A DNA stretch of 64,000 nt from CATQHL01 sp965242895 (GCA_965242895.1 OZ251507.1:806001-870000); one strand, 5' to 3'; shown: positions 17,127 to 26,861, numbered from the stretch's first letter. Numbers and translations are program-made. The notes: generated by a model not told the origin, from the sequence alone.

Positions 17127-19388
17127 ATGTTGACTGAGGAAACTACTTTAAAACCCGGGTTGTACCACCTGCCTGATGATCCGGTCGGTCCCAAGATTCT
17201 CATACCAGGATTCAGATCTGCTACTTCGGTTCGCGGAGCTTTCGGCTGGTTTGCAGCGGGCTGGATCGAACGTCTGTCACCTGGGCTAGCAGAGTACTTG
17301 AACAGGACCGACACCTCAGAAATTGAGTTCACCGTTGCGCCGACTTTCTTCCCACGAGAACGAGAGGCCATAGATACGGCACATCAAATGACTGCTGAAG
17401 AAGCCGAAGACCGAATTAGAAAGATATTCACAGAGGGGAAAGTGGAAGCCTCCGCATTGGGACGTCACGCTCTGGACTGTCTAGCTTGGATGCTAGCAAC
17501 CAAGCAACTACATCTCCGCATCGCCGTACCCAAATCTACTTCAAACTATCACCCAAAAATTTGGCTGTTCGACGACGGAGAAAATCAAGTACTAGCAAGA
17601 GGTTCAGGAAATACCACCGGTTACGGAACTGCCACGGGTGCTGAGTATCTCGACGTTGATATCTCCTGGGGGAAGTACAGCAGCGATCGAGTCTCGCAGG
17701 GAATCACTCTATTGGATAGCTGGTCGCAAGGACTAAGTAGCGAAATTGACCGTGTGCTTACCCTCTCCGAAACTCTAAAACAAGACATCATTAAGACCGC
17801 TCCTGCTGCAGCACCGGGCATATCCGAATATATTGCGGCAGCAAAAGAGGATGGCAATCCAACTTGGGCAATTGACCCTTTGGAAACACTGAAAAGACGC
17901 TTCCAGACTCCAAACAAAATAAGCACACCCCGGTTGAAAATACCCGAATGGTTGAATTGGGAAACTGGAGATTATGCACACCAGGGGGAGGCAGTAAGAG
18001 CCTGGGAAGCACAACCCGAGCCAGAACAAGGGATTATCTCCATGGCAACAGGGGCAGGCAAGTCTCTCACAGCCCTCATTTGCGCCACCCGCGTTCAAGA
18101 CCGCATAGGCAACATACCTTTCATCGTAGTGATCTCAGCGCCTTCCATCCCGTTGATTGAACAATGGCAAAAAGAAGTCAAAAAGTTCGGCATATCAGCC
18201 ACAACTCCCACTCTCGAATCGGACACCAACCTCTCTCTCACTAGATTCTTTCGCAACACTAACGCTAATGGCACACATGTGATGATAGTTACGAATAATC
18301 TCTTAGCTGCCAAAGAATTCCAAAATACAGTTTCATTGAAAATTGGCGATGGAACTAAACCGATTGCCAGCCTACTCATTGGAGACGAAGTTCATACCCT
18401 AGGAGTGAACAGTTTCATAAACAACAAGCCCCAGTTTTTTGAACGAAGAATTGCGCTATCGGCTACTCCGGAACGCGAATATGATGCAGACGGAACTGAA
18501 GAAATATTTGAATTCTTTGGGTCGCCTGTATACGAATTCAAACTTGACCGTGCGATCGGGTTCTGTCTTTCCCCTTATAATTATTATATCCACGCTTGCA
18601 CGTTGAACGAAACTGAACTTGACAAATTCACTGAATTAAGCAACAAGATTGCCGTACTGTCGAATTATCACGATTCTAATGAACATACAGACAGAGAAGA
18701 AACTCTGACCTCCCTACTAATTGCTAGACGTAAGATCATCGAGACAGCAACAGCAAAGCTTTCGCTGTTGAGAAAAGTTCTTGTCCACCGTGAACCGCGA
18801 CAGTTGGAAAACGTTTTGATTTACGCCTCTTCCAAAGATCCAAAACAATTCGATAACATTAAGCAACTTCTGAATGAGCTAACTATAAGGTGGGGTTCTG
18901 TAACCCAAGAAACGACACGCAATAAGAAGCAACTGTCACAAACTTTCGAAACGTTTAGAAATGGGGGCTACCAAGTCCTCCTAGCTAAGAAGGTTCTAGA
19001 TGAAGGTGTAGATATCCCATGTATCCGGGAAGCATTTATCTTGGCCTCCTCGACAGTACAAAGAGAATGGATTCAACGCAGAGGAAGAGTCTTAAGAAAG
19101 CATCCTGACAAGCCTTGGGCAATTATTCACGATTTCCTTGCATTGCCGCCTTCCAAACCAGCCAGTACTTCAACAGCAGCAAGCATTAAAAAAATCATTC
19201 AAACTGAGTTGGGTCGAGCCTATGCATTAGCTGCTAACTCACAGAACGCACATGGAGAAGAGGGAGCACTTGAGCAAATTGAAAAAATTCAAGAGGAGTA
19301 CTGGCCAACTAGAAGAACATCAGAAATACTGAAACGAACAGGTGCGCTAGTAATCGCGCCTTTAACACCAAAAGGGAGACCGTGGTGA
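17127..19388 (+). CDS. PLD-domain plus SF2 helicase fusion
   Basis: 753 aa. The N-terminal part has a phospholipase-D-type nuclease motif: HPKIWLF (HxK, about residue 140) and ARGSGNTTGYG shortly after. The SF2 helicase follows, with Walker A MATGAGKSLTA (about 308-318), motif II GDEVHTLG (about 419), motif III LSATPER and motif VI QRRGRVLRKHPDKPW. Such PLD-helicase fusions occur in restriction systems where translocation is coupled to cleavage. The ATG follows the upstream TAA directly. The DEVH form replaces the usual DEAH/DEAD. The 3' end overlaps the next small gene. It is the best candidate in the block for a DNA-damaging restriction subunit. Confidence 0.85.
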   Translation: MLTEETTLKPGLYHLPDDPVGPKILIPGFRSATSVRGAFGWFAAGWIERLSPGLAEYLNRTDTSEIEFTVAPTFFPREREAIDTAHQMTAEEAEDRIRKIFTEGKVEASALGRHALDCLAWMLATKQLHLRIAVPKSTSNYHPKIWLFDDGENQVLARGSGNTTGYGTATGAEYLDVDISWGKYSSDRVSQGITLLDSWSQGLSSEIDRVLTLSETLKQDIIKTAPAAAPGISEYIAAAKEDGNPTWAIDPLETLKRRFQTPNKISTPRLKIPEWLNWETGDYAHQGEAVRAWEAQPEPEQGIISMATGAGKSLTALICATRVQDRIGNIPFIVVISAPSIPLIEQWQKEVKKFGISATTPTLESDTNLSLTRFFRNTNANGTHVMIVTNNLLAAKEFQNTVSLKIGDGTKPIASLLIGDEVHTLGVNSFINNKPQFFERRIALSATPEREYDADGTEEIFEFFGSPVYEFKLDRAIGFCLSPYNYYIHACTLNETELDKFTELSNKIAVLSNYHDSNEHTDREETLTSLLIARRKIIETATAKLSLLRKVLVHREPRQLENVLIYASSKDPKQFDNIKQLLNELTIRWGSVTQETTRNKKQLSQTFETFRNGGYQVLLAKKVLDEGVDIPCIREAFILASSTVQREWIQRRGRVLRKHPDKPWAIIHDFLALPPSKPASTSTAASIKKIIQTELGRAYALAANSQNAHGEEGALEQIEKIQEEYWPTRRTSEILKRTGALVIAPLTPKGRPW

Positions 19389-19594
19389 ACAACTTTGACC
19401 GTATCCATAAAGAAATTCAAATCGAGGCAAAGAAGATAGCCCTAGAAAATAGCTTTGATCCTCAAGCCATAATTACTTTAGTCATGCACATTGTTGATCT
19501 TGAGGATCAACATACATTTTCGGCGATTCATATTAACCAAAAAGTAAAAAGTAGTATTCAAAAAACAGCTTTGGAACAAATAATTAAGGACTAG
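19382..19594 (+). CDS. Small protein between helicase and DndD-like genes
   Basis: 70 aa, predicted all-helical (IHKEIQIEAKKIALEN; LVMHIVDLEDQH), no cysteine pairs and no membrane segment. GTG at 19382 or 19385 overlaps the helicase stop, and only two bases separate its stop from the next ATG, so it is firmly within the operon. I recall that similar short proteins are annotated only as small proteins associated with DNA modification systems. A role as an adaptor for the DndD-like ATPase that follows is a guess from position alone. Confidence 0.7.
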   Translation: MVNNFDRIHKEIQIEAKKIALENSFDPQAIITLVMHIVDLEDQHTFSAIHINQKVKSSIQKTALEQIIKD

Positions 19595-19596
19595 AA

Positions 19597-21846
19597 ATGT
19601 TACGACTACGCAGAATTGAGATCAAGAATTTTGTTTGTTTCGACAATATCGTGGTTGAACCGTCTGCCGATCCAGATCAACCTCTTACCATTATTCGAGC
19701 AGAGAATGGTTCAGGCAAGACCACATTCCTCCGAGCAATACGGTGGGGTATGTATGGAGAACGTGGGTTACCTGGATCATATTCCAGCTTTTCTCTCCAC
19801 CCAGCATGGTGGAAACCAACCGATGAACCAATTGAAACACAAGTCAGTCTAGAGTTCGAAACCGACGGTTCATCGAGACTAGATCCCAAAACGGGAGATT
19901 CAATCAAGCTGTATCAATTAATACGCTCTGTTAACACTAAGGGGAAAACCGTGTCAAGCGACCGGGAGCCGGATTTCCTTAGGATCAATGAGAAATCTCT
20001 TTTAATGATTTGCGACAATGTCGGACAATGGTCCGAACACTCGATCGGCCCCGATGCGTTGGCTAGCCAGTTGCTTCCATGGGATCTACGTGACTTCTTT
20101 GTTATGGATGCGGATGAAGCCGAAGATTTTGTGGGAGGTAATGAAAGCAAATCGATCAACCAAGGAGCCATAGTCAAAAAGACAACAAACGCCGTCCATA
20201 GTCTCCTCGGTCTAAATATTTTCACGGCCGCCTCAAAGCGTGTAGAAAGACTGTCCCGTGAATTTAGCTCAGCCGCAACCGAAGAAGTAGGCGATAAAAA
20301 TCTTGATTCATTGCAAAGTGAGTTGGAGGATCTCAGAGACGAAAGAGATAAATTAAAAAATGACATATCAGATCAAAAGCGCACTCGATCGTCATTAGAA
20401 GACAAGCTAAACAGAAAGAGAAACGAACTAGAAAGTGAACTTAGGAACTTAGGGGTCGCCTCTGAACTCAGAGTTCATCTAGAGCGAAATCGATTCGAAA
20501 CTGAAAAAGTCGCAAGATTGCGAAGCGAAAACTTAACGCAACTTTCTAGCACGCTCGAATCCGTGGAGCTATTCTCTTGTTTGGCAAAAAAAGTGCTATC
20601 ATCAGTAGAAAAAGAACTTAAGCCCCTTCACCAAGAGGGAATGATACCCTTAAGACATCTAAACTATGTACGAAAGCTACTAGCCGATGGAATCTGTGTT
20701 TGTGGCCAGGATCTTGTAAGCGAAAACATTAATCGCAGGAATATCGAACTGAAAATTATCGAATCAAAAAAGGAAGAACAACGAGCAAACTACCTTGGAA
20801 TTTTATTTGATTCCGCTCAATCACTTTCGCTGACAGCCAAAAATTCTCAGTGGCTAGACAGGTGCAGTCAACTAACCACTAATCTGACGAGACTGGACAA
20901 TGATATCAACAGCTTAAAACTGGAAAAACGGGATATTAACGAAAAGCTAGATAATATTGATGAAGAAAAAATCCAAGTCATTCGTGATTCGATTCATGCT
21001 TTTGAAGCTAACCTGCAATCTATTACTCGTGAATTAGCAGTTAATGAAATACAGGTATTACCCGCCTCTCAGCGAATAGAAACACTTGAGAAAACAATAG
21101 CTCAGCGACTGCGTAATGAACGAACTGCAGACAACATGCGGCGAGCAAGCACAATGGCAAGACATGTCTATACAATTCTCGAAAGAGCTTATACTACAAT
21201 AAATGATCAGCAAGTAAAAGCGTTATCACGTCAGATGAGACTACTTTTTTTTCAGATGGCGGCAAATGTTTCTGATGAAGATTATGAAGAAGCTGAACAG
21301 GGCAAGGCAACCTTGCGGATGATCAGCGACGTTGGACTAAGGCTATTTTCTGAAACCGACAATGAGTACGAAATATATGCTCTAAATAGCCGAGGACGCT
21401 ATATGCCTCCTATTGAGATCAATGGGGCTTCACGCCGTGTGTTAGCACTCTCTTTCGTTCTAGCGTTGTGCATTGAATCACAAACAAATGCCCCGTTGAT
21501 AGCGGACTCCTTGCTGAATTTTATGTCAGGTAAAGTAAGGACCAACACCTTGCGTGTGATTGCCGAAGAATCCTCACAACCGATTCTCCTTCTTACTAAC
21601 TCTGATCTTGCGGCAGAATCGGAAATAGAGACTGTTTCAAAATTCGCAGGGGCAACTTATACCCTCACTGGACAATGGGATGCTATTGATGCAGGTTCTG
21701 GGGGTGATGTTGTCAACTGGACCGAAGATCGACTGGTTGCTCTTCTATGTGACTGTTCTCCACGGCAATTCTGCAGTATCTGTGAAAGAACAGGACAAGT
21801 AAACCTTCCAAATTGGAACAAGCGACCTGAGGAGGCCAACGATTAA
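19597..21846 (+). CDS. DndD/Rad50-like SMC-type ATPase
   Basis: 749 aa. Walker A RAENGSGKTTFLRAI begins near residue 35. Then comes a long coiled-coil region (about 200-580) interrupted near residue 368 by CVCGQD, a zinc-hook-like CxC. The C-terminal ATPase half has NGASRRVLALSF in the signature position and LIADSLLNF as Walker B/D-loop, both unlike the canonical LSGGE and DE forms, as in DndD-type proteins. The last 50 residues add a cysteine cluster (CDCSPRQFCSIC). DndD is an ATPase of double-strand phosphorothioation; here modification is by SspBCD, so this copy more probably serves restriction. Its TAA overlaps the proposed ATT start of the next gene. Confidence 0.82.
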   Translation: MLRLRRIEIKNFVCFDNIVVEPSADPDQPLTIIRAENGSGKTTFLRAIRWGMYGERGLPGSYSSFSLHPAWWKPTDEPIETQVSLEFETDGSSRLDPKTGDSIKLYQLIRSVNTKGKTVSSDREPDFLRINEKSLLMICDNVGQWSEHSIGPDALASQLLPWDLRDFFVMDADEAEDFVGGNESKSINQGAIVKKTTNAVHSLLGLNIFTAASKRVERLSREFSSAATEEVGDKNLDSLQSELEDLRDERDKLKNDISDQKRTRSSLEDKLNRKRNELESELRNLGVASELRVHLERNRFETEKVARLRSENLTQLSSTLESVELFSCLAKKVLSSVEKELKPLHQEGMIPLRHLNYVRKLLADGICVCGQDLVSENINRRNIELKIIESKKEEQRANYLGILFDSAQSLSLTAKNSQWLDRCSQLTTNLTRLDNDINSLKLEKRDINEKLDNIDEEKIQVIRDSIHAFEANLQSITRELAVNEIQVLPASQRIETLEKTIAQRLRNERTADNMRRASTMARHVYTILERAYTTINDQQVKALSRQMRLLFFQMAANVSDEDYEEAEQGKATLRMISDVGLRLFSETDNEYEIYALNSRGRYMPPIEINGASRRVLALSFVLALCIESQTNAPLIADSLLNFMSGKVRTNTLRVIAEESSQPILLLTNSDLAAESEIETVSKFAGATYTLTGQWDAIDAGSGGDVVNWTEDRLVALLCDCSPRQFCSICERTGQVNLPNWNKRPEEAND

Positions 21847-22318
21847 CCATTTCACATCCCTTATCAGATCTCAAGCAAATCGACTTTACTTACCTAAAGA
21901 TTCAAAAAAAGACATCGAAAGGCTAGTACGGCAGCACAAATCAGTGCATGTGAGTTTTGAGCAATCTCCATTTCAGCGACAACTAGACTTCTGGGCGCTT
22001 GCCCTGGCATCAGCAGTCGCTCTAGATCTTCCCCCACTCGAAGGAAAGCCTAGCGAATGGGGAACCTATTTCGTCTATACAACAAACGTACAAATGCCGG
22101 ACGAACTCTGCGAACTCCTAGCAGTAATAGCATTTGCCCAACTTGGACATGAACATGAAGGAATTGAGGACCCCAAACAAATCATAAATATAGGAAACAG
22201 GCTTGCTGGCGCGGGCTGCCCCAAACTGCTTAAAGCAGTCAACGATCCAAACCTGAAGCTTACACCTTTAGATAAAGCACTTGAATTTGCAAAGGAACTC
22301 TACGAAAAGCAGGCATGA
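21842..22318 (+). CDS. Unknown 158-aa protein, probably initiated at ATT
   Basis: No ATG, GTG or TTG gives a complete frame with a ribosome binding site; a GTG at 21944 would cut off about 34 residues of protein-like sequence (SQANRLYLPKDSKKDIERL). The frame reads back to ATT 21842-21844, which lies six bases after a perfect AGGAGG (21830-21835) and overlaps the upstream TAA. ATT is a rare but real start codon. The product is soluble, helical, rich in acidic residues towards the C-terminus, with PFQRQLDFWALALASAVAL in the middle. I do not recognise the family; position in the operon recalls DndE, but the sequence does not show DndE motifs. Its stop overlaps the next helicase start. Confidence 0.7.
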   Translation: MNHFTSLIRSQANRLYLPKDSKKDIERLVRQHKSVHVSFEQSPFQRQLDFWALALASAVALDLPPLEGKPSEWGTYFVYTTNVQMPDELCELLAVIAFAQLGHEHEGIEDPKQIINIGNRLAGAGCPKLLKAVNDPNLKLTPLDKALEFAKELYEKQA

Positions 22319-23961
22319 ACTTCGAAGAATTGCTAGCTAGGTGCGACGCAACTGACATAGGGCTCCTAGTCGGAGAGCATGCCGTGCGCCTCCTTCGAAC
22401 GCTCGATCCGAAACTCGGTCTGCCTTTGAGTCTGCAGCGCCTCTGCCTGCAGCTTCATTCACCGGAATCGATCTTGAGAAACTCCGAGACCCGCAGGCGC
22501 CTCTTGCTGTCCTTGCGTCCAGAGGAAGCCGCCTCTCTTGCCAGACTTCTCGACTTAAATTCTCATCCGTCGCCGAACGTATACAAACTCTTGGAGGAAG
22601 TTTCAATCCGAAAGAACTCCTCTAAAGAGAAAAAATTATTCGACTTCTTTAGCTTGGAAATCAAAGAACCAGAAATAACTATCCAAACTCCAGCAATCAA
22701 TTGCATCAAACCGAAGTACTCCCTCTTTGATCATCAATATCAAGCAATGATAAAGGTGCTCGAAAAATTATCTTCTACCGAAAGACGGGTCGTTCTTCAT
22801 ATGCCGACCGGAGCCGGCAAGACGCGCACCGCAATGCACATTGCCTCCTCCGTATTGCTTAGAAAGAAACCTAGCGTGGCGACTTGGCTTGCTTACAGCG
22901 AAGAGCTATGCGAACAAGCTTCCGAAGAATTCGAAGAGGCATGGTCATATTTGGGAGATCGTGACTTAAACATCTACAGATTTTGGGGAAATGAACGAGA
23001 CCTTTCTATAGAAGACATCAGAGACGGATTTTTAGTAGCAGGATTGTCGAAATTATTTGAACGAGCTAAGCGAGACAGCGATTTCATTACCCGCTTAGCA
23101 GACCGAACCTCGCTTGTTATCATCGACGAGGCGCATCAAGCCAGCGCCGAAACTTACAGCTTTCTCCTAGATTATCTAGTCCACAGAAACGATTTTGCTG
23201 GTCTACTCGGACTGACCGCCACACCCGGAAGAACCTGGGATGATCCCGAAGAGGACGAAAGACTGGCAGCTTTCTTCAACCACAACAAGGTAACTCTAAA
23301 CGCTCAAAGCCACGACAGCCCAGTTGACTATTTGATCGCAGAGGGATATTTGGCCAAGCCAACTTTCCGATCCCTCCTTTATTCACAGGACAGAGAACTG
23401 AGCAACGCTCAAATCGCAGGCTTAGCAAGAGCCTTAGACATCCCCGAATCAATTCTCAACTCTTTATCCGAAGACGTGCAAAGAAACATGCTCATAGTGA
23501 ACACTGTAGAAGAGCTAGCCAATCGACATGAACGAATTCTGGTCTTCGGCGCCACAGTCCAACACTCCAAACTCCTAGCCACAGTTCTGCAGGCACGCGG
23601 ATTAAGAGCAGCCTCTATCAGCCACAAAACCGGATTAGAAGAGCGGCAACGCCTAATCGATGAGTACAAATACAGCAATGGGAAACCGATGATTCTCTGC
23701 AATTACGGAGTTCTAACGACCGGTTTCGATGCTCCTCGAACAAGCGCAGAAGTAATCGCCCGCCCCACCAAGTCGCTCGTCCTCTACAGCCAAATGGTCG
23801 GAAGAGCAACTCGCGGAATGCTCGCTGGCGGAAACGCCGAAGCGGAAATCTTCACAATTGTAGACACACAATTACCAGGTTTCGGAAACATGGTAGAAGC
23901 GTTTAACAATTGGGAAGACGTTTGGACAGACAACTCAGAATCAACTTCCGATTTCAACTAA
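22315..23961 (+). CDS. SF2 DEAH-box helicase
   Basis: 548 aa. Walker A HMPTGAGKTRTAMH begins near residue 162, motif II is IIDEAHQA, motif III LTATPGR, and the C-terminal RecA domain has LCNYGVLTTGFDAP and YSQMVGRATRG (motifs V and VI). The layout is that of type I/III restriction-like translocases without a visible nuclease domain. The N-terminal 130 residues are helical and specific. ATG 22315 overlaps the upstream TGA (ATGA). It is the second helicase of the block; the first (17127) carries a PLD domain. The pairing suggests that either two effector subcomplexes or two successive acquisitions are present. Confidence 0.85.
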   Translation: MNFEELLARCDATDIGLLVGEHAVRLLRTLDPKLGLPLSLQRLCLQLHSPESILRNSETRRRLLLSLRPEEAASLARLLDLNSHPSPNVYKLLEEVSIRKNSSKEKKLFDFFSLEIKEPEITIQTPAINCIKPKYSLFDHQYQAMIKVLEKLSSTERRVVLHMPTGAGKTRTAMHIASSVLLRKKPSVATWLAYSEELCEQASEEFEEAWSYLGDRDLNIYRFWGNERDLSIEDIRDGFLVAGLSKLFERAKRDSDFITRLADRTSLVIIDEAHQASAETYSFLLDYLVHRNDFAGLLGLTATPGRTWDDPEEDERLAAFFNHNKVTLNAQSHDSPVDYLIAEGYLAKPTFRSLLYSQDRELSNAQIAGLARALDIPESILNSLSEDVQRNMLIVNTVEELANRHERILVFGATVQHSKLLATVLQARGLRAASISHKTGLEERQRLIDEYKYSNGKPMILCNYGVLTTGFDAPRTSAEVIARPTKSLVLYSQMVGRATRGMLAGGNAEAEIFTIVDTQLPGFGNMVEAFNNWEDVWTDNSESTSDFN

Positions 23962-23991
23962 GAATTAAGCATAGAATGAAGGGAGTAAACA

Positions 23992-25887
23992 ATGGCAAAT
24001 AATCAAGCCTTTGACAAATCCAATAATAGAACAACAGAACAAGAACATAGCCTGATCCCACCTTATCTAGCAGTTACCGCAATGAGGGACAACGGATACA
24101 GGAATATTACTTATGCATTGGCAGAACTCGTAGACAATTCCATTCAAGCCCAAGCTAGCCACATTGAAATTCACTGTTGCGAGAGGCTTATTCCGGGAGA
24201 ACGCACACGTCGCAATATCCATCAAATTGCCGTTTTAGATAACGGCTCAGGTATGACTAAGGAAACGTTAAGAGCAGCACTTCAGTTTGGCAACGGAGCG
24301 TATTTGAAAGATCGCAGCGGAATCGGCCGTTTTGGAATGGGACTTCCAAGTTCCTCCATTTCCCAGTGCCGCAAGGTCGAAGTTTGGACATGGCAAGGAA
24401 ACAGCAACGAACCACTATACAGCTACATTGATATTGATGAAGTAGAATCGGGGGAACTCACGACAGTTCCTGTCCCGAGAGTGAAAGAAATCCCACAAAT
24501 CTGGAAAAAAGCAGCACGCACACTCGGACATTCCGGTACGCTTGTTGTGTGGTCTAACTTAGACCGATGCTTATGGAAAACCGCTAAAACAATAATAAAA
24601 AATTCAGAACTGACCATTGGCCGTATGTACAGAAAATACATTGCAAAAAATCGTGTTAAAATTCGCATGGTAAGCTTTTTAGAAGAACACCCAAATGATT
24701 TTGACATTGATGAACAAGCCAAAGTTAACGATCCAATTTATCTGATGGTTCCCAGCTCAACGCCGAGTCCTTATGACAAAAGGGCGATGTTTAAAGAGCA
24801 TGGGGATAATTGGGAAGTCAACAGTATAATTCAAGCCTTTGGACAAGAGCATACCGTCATCACGCGCTTTACTCTCGCCAAAGAAGAAGCACGCGATCAA
24901 AGGACCACAGGAAGCACACCCCGCGGTAAGCACGCAAAAGGAAACGTAGGAGTTTCCCTTATCAGAGCCGACAGAGAGCTTGAATTAGACAATTCTTTGG
25001 TTATTCAACACGATACCAGGGAACGCTGGTGGGGAGTCGAAGTCGAATTTCCACCGTCACTAGACGAGATTTTTGGTGTGACTAATAACAAACAATCGGC
25101 AAGAAACTTTACAGATATAGCTTCGGAAATTGAAAAGATACTAACTGACGAAGCGAGTCTGGCCGGATTTCAAGAGGAACTATTCAGCACTGAAGATCCT
25201 AGGGGGCCCTTGATTGATATTATTCAAATGATTAATAAGAACCTAAAAGAAATTCGAAAGTTAATCAAAATACAGGCCAGGTCCAGTACCAGGAGAAGGA
25301 ACAAGATAGGAGAAAACAATTCCCGTTCCCCAGAAAGAAGAGCCACTGTGATTACTGGGCAACGCAAAAAAGGTGGCTATATAGGGGCAAGCGACGAAGA
25401 AGAAGGACTTCCCTCCCAAGAACGAAAGGAGGAATTAGCCAAAGAATTAGAAACATCAGGACTATCTGAAGAAATGTCAACTAAACTAGCTGCACGAACA
25501 ATTGATTTGGGTTTAAAATATATTTTTGTTTCCGAAAATCTTTCAGGGAGCACATTTTTTGAAGTAAAACCAAAAGCAGGAGAGGTGATAATCAAGCTAA
25601 ATATTAATCATCCGGTCTATGAAAACTTAATTGAAGTGCTTGAAGATTTGCCGGACGATTCTTCTTTCGGCACTGAAAGTCAATCAACAGATATGTCAAC
25701 TAACGGAGAACTATCACAGGAGGAATTTATAGATAGATTAACTAGAGCCCATGACGGTCTTAAGCTTCTTCTCATGGCTTGGGCGCGATTCGAGGATGAA
25801 GCGTTTCCTACTTCAAAAAAGAGGGAAATTCAGGACACACGTTTCGAATGGGGCAAGTACGCGGAACAGTTCCTCCGGGATGAATAG
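23992..25887 (+). CDS. GHKL-fold ATPase (MutL/Hsp90-like)
   Basis: 631 aa. Bergerat-fold motifs are clear: N-box ALAELVDNSIQA (Glu45, Asp48, Asn49), G1 DNGSGMT (83-89) and G2 GIGRFGMG (110-117). Downstream sequence has no MutL endonuclease motif or kinase phospho-acceptor. A charged linker near 440-470 separates the ATPase half from a C-terminal domain. Proteins of this type occur in several multi-gene defence systems as ATP-dependent clamps. AGGGAG at normal distance precedes ATG 23992, and 30 bases separate it from the helicase, so it could be translated independently within the operon. Confidence 0.82.
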   Translation: MANNQAFDKSNNRTTEQEHSLIPPYLAVTAMRDNGYRNITYALAELVDNSIQAQASHIEIHCCERLIPGERTRRNIHQIAVLDNGSGMTKETLRAALQFGNGAYLKDRSGIGRFGMGLPSSSISQCRKVEVWTWQGNSNEPLYSYIDIDEVESGELTTVPVPRVKEIPQIWKKAARTLGHSGTLVVWSNLDRCLWKTAKTIIKNSELTIGRMYRKYIAKNRVKIRMVSFLEEHPNDFDIDEQAKVNDPIYLMVPSSTPSPYDKRAMFKEHGDNWEVNSIIQAFGQEHTVITRFTLAKEEARDQRTTGSTPRGKHAKGNVGVSLIRADRELELDNSLVIQHDTRERWWGVEVEFPPSLDEIFGVTNNKQSARNFTDIASEIEKILTDEASLAGFQEELFSTEDPRGPLIDIIQMINKNLKEIRKLIKIQARSSTRRRNKIGENNSRSPERRATVITGQRKKGGYIGASDEEEGLPSQERKEELAKELETSGLSEEMSTKLAARTIDLGLKYIFVSENLSGSTFFEVKPKAGEVIIKLNINHPVYENLIEVLEDLPDDSSFGTESQSTDMSTNGELSQEEFIDRLTRAHDGLKLLLMAWARFEDEAFPTSKKREIQDTRFEWGKYAEQFLRDE

Positions 25888-25916
25888 ACAACTGAGCTTA
25901 GGCAACTAGCTAAGAC

Positions 25917-26861
25917 ATGAAACACCCGGGATTCGCTCCCGGCTCCGCCCTTGAGAGACTCTGTCAAGCGGCTTCGGACGAGATACTGCTCGTCGCACCG
26001 TTTATCAAAGTGTCTGCTTTTGAAAGACTGCTAAAATCCATTCCCAGGACGACAAGGCTGAACTGCGTTACGCGTTGGCGACCCGCCGACATCATGTCAG
26101 GAGCTACCGACCTGGAAGTGTTCAGCATTATTGATGAGCACGGAGGAACTCTCTGGTTGCGCCAGGATTTGCATGCTAAGTATTTTCGAGGCGACGACAA
26201 TGTTCTTATAGGTTCCGCCAACCTAACTAACTCCGCACTCGGCTGGTCGTCGAATCCTAACCTTGAGATTCTTATCAATGCCAACCTGAAGGAAGACGGC
26301 TTGGAAGAATTCGAAAAAACACTATTCGAGGCCGCCGTCTGTGTTGATGAAAACCTTTATGAAACGTTTCTCGAAAGTGCTGATAACTGGAAATTGGATA
26401 TTCATCTAGAAGATCATCAAAACGTCTTAGTCGAAGAGACTTTTCTCTATGAACCGCAACTTCGCCTAGAATCCTGGATACCCGCTTGTCGTTCTCCTGC
26501 TGACTTGTTTAGGGTCTATCAACCTTCCGAAACCGAATTACTACCAACTGAAACTTTTCAAACAGGAAAACTGGATATTGCGACCCTGCAGCCCCCTTTA
26601 GGTCTGACCAAAGACGGGTTCAAAGGTGTGATTGCCGTTTCTCTACTTGCCATCCCAATCTTCAACAGCATCGATCGATTCGTAATCAAACCGCGCCGGT
26701 TTGGGGAAGTAAGAGAGTACTTGCAGCAAGAGTTCTCGCTTTCGCACGAGGAATCCACGAGAGCATGGCAGACGATTATCCGCTGGATACGCCACTTTCT
26801 CCCGGAGCGTTACGAATACAACAAGCCAAACTACAGCGAAATCATCCTTCGTAAGAACTAA
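25917..26861 (+). CDS. PLD-family nuclease-like protein
   Basis: 314 aa. One phospholipase-D motif is visible: LHAKYFRGDDN with His86 and Lys88, then GSANLTNSALGW with Ser100 and Asn102, the usual HxK...GSxN layout. A single motif implies that a dimer forms the active site. The C-terminal half (to EYNKPNYSEIILRKN, read as EYNKPNYSE then IILRKN) has no recognised domain. The gene is 29 bases downstream of the GHKL gene without a clear ribosome binding site, and is the last AT-richer gene of the block. It is a likely nuclease subunit acting with the GHKL ATPase and helicase, as in other ATPase-nuclease defence pairs. Confidence 0.8.
   Translation: MKHPGFAPGSALERLCQAASDEILLVAPFIKVSAFERLLKSIPRTTRLNCVTRWRPADIMSGATDLEVFSIIDEHGGTLWLRQDLHAKYFRGDDNVLIGSANLTNSALGWSSNPNLEILINANLKEDGLEEFEKTLFEAAVCVDENLYETFLESADNWKLDIHLEDHQNVLVEETFLYEPQLRLESWIPACRSPADLFRVYQPSETELLPTETFQTGKLDIATLQPPLGLTKDGFKGVIAVSLLAIPIFNSIDRFVIKPRRFGEVREYLQQEFSLSHEESTRAWQTIIRWIRHFLPERYEYNKPNYSEIILRKN

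Noticed and set aside
21842..22318. DndE assignment
   Set aside because: Position after a DndD-like gene suggested it, but length and visible motifs do not match DndE.
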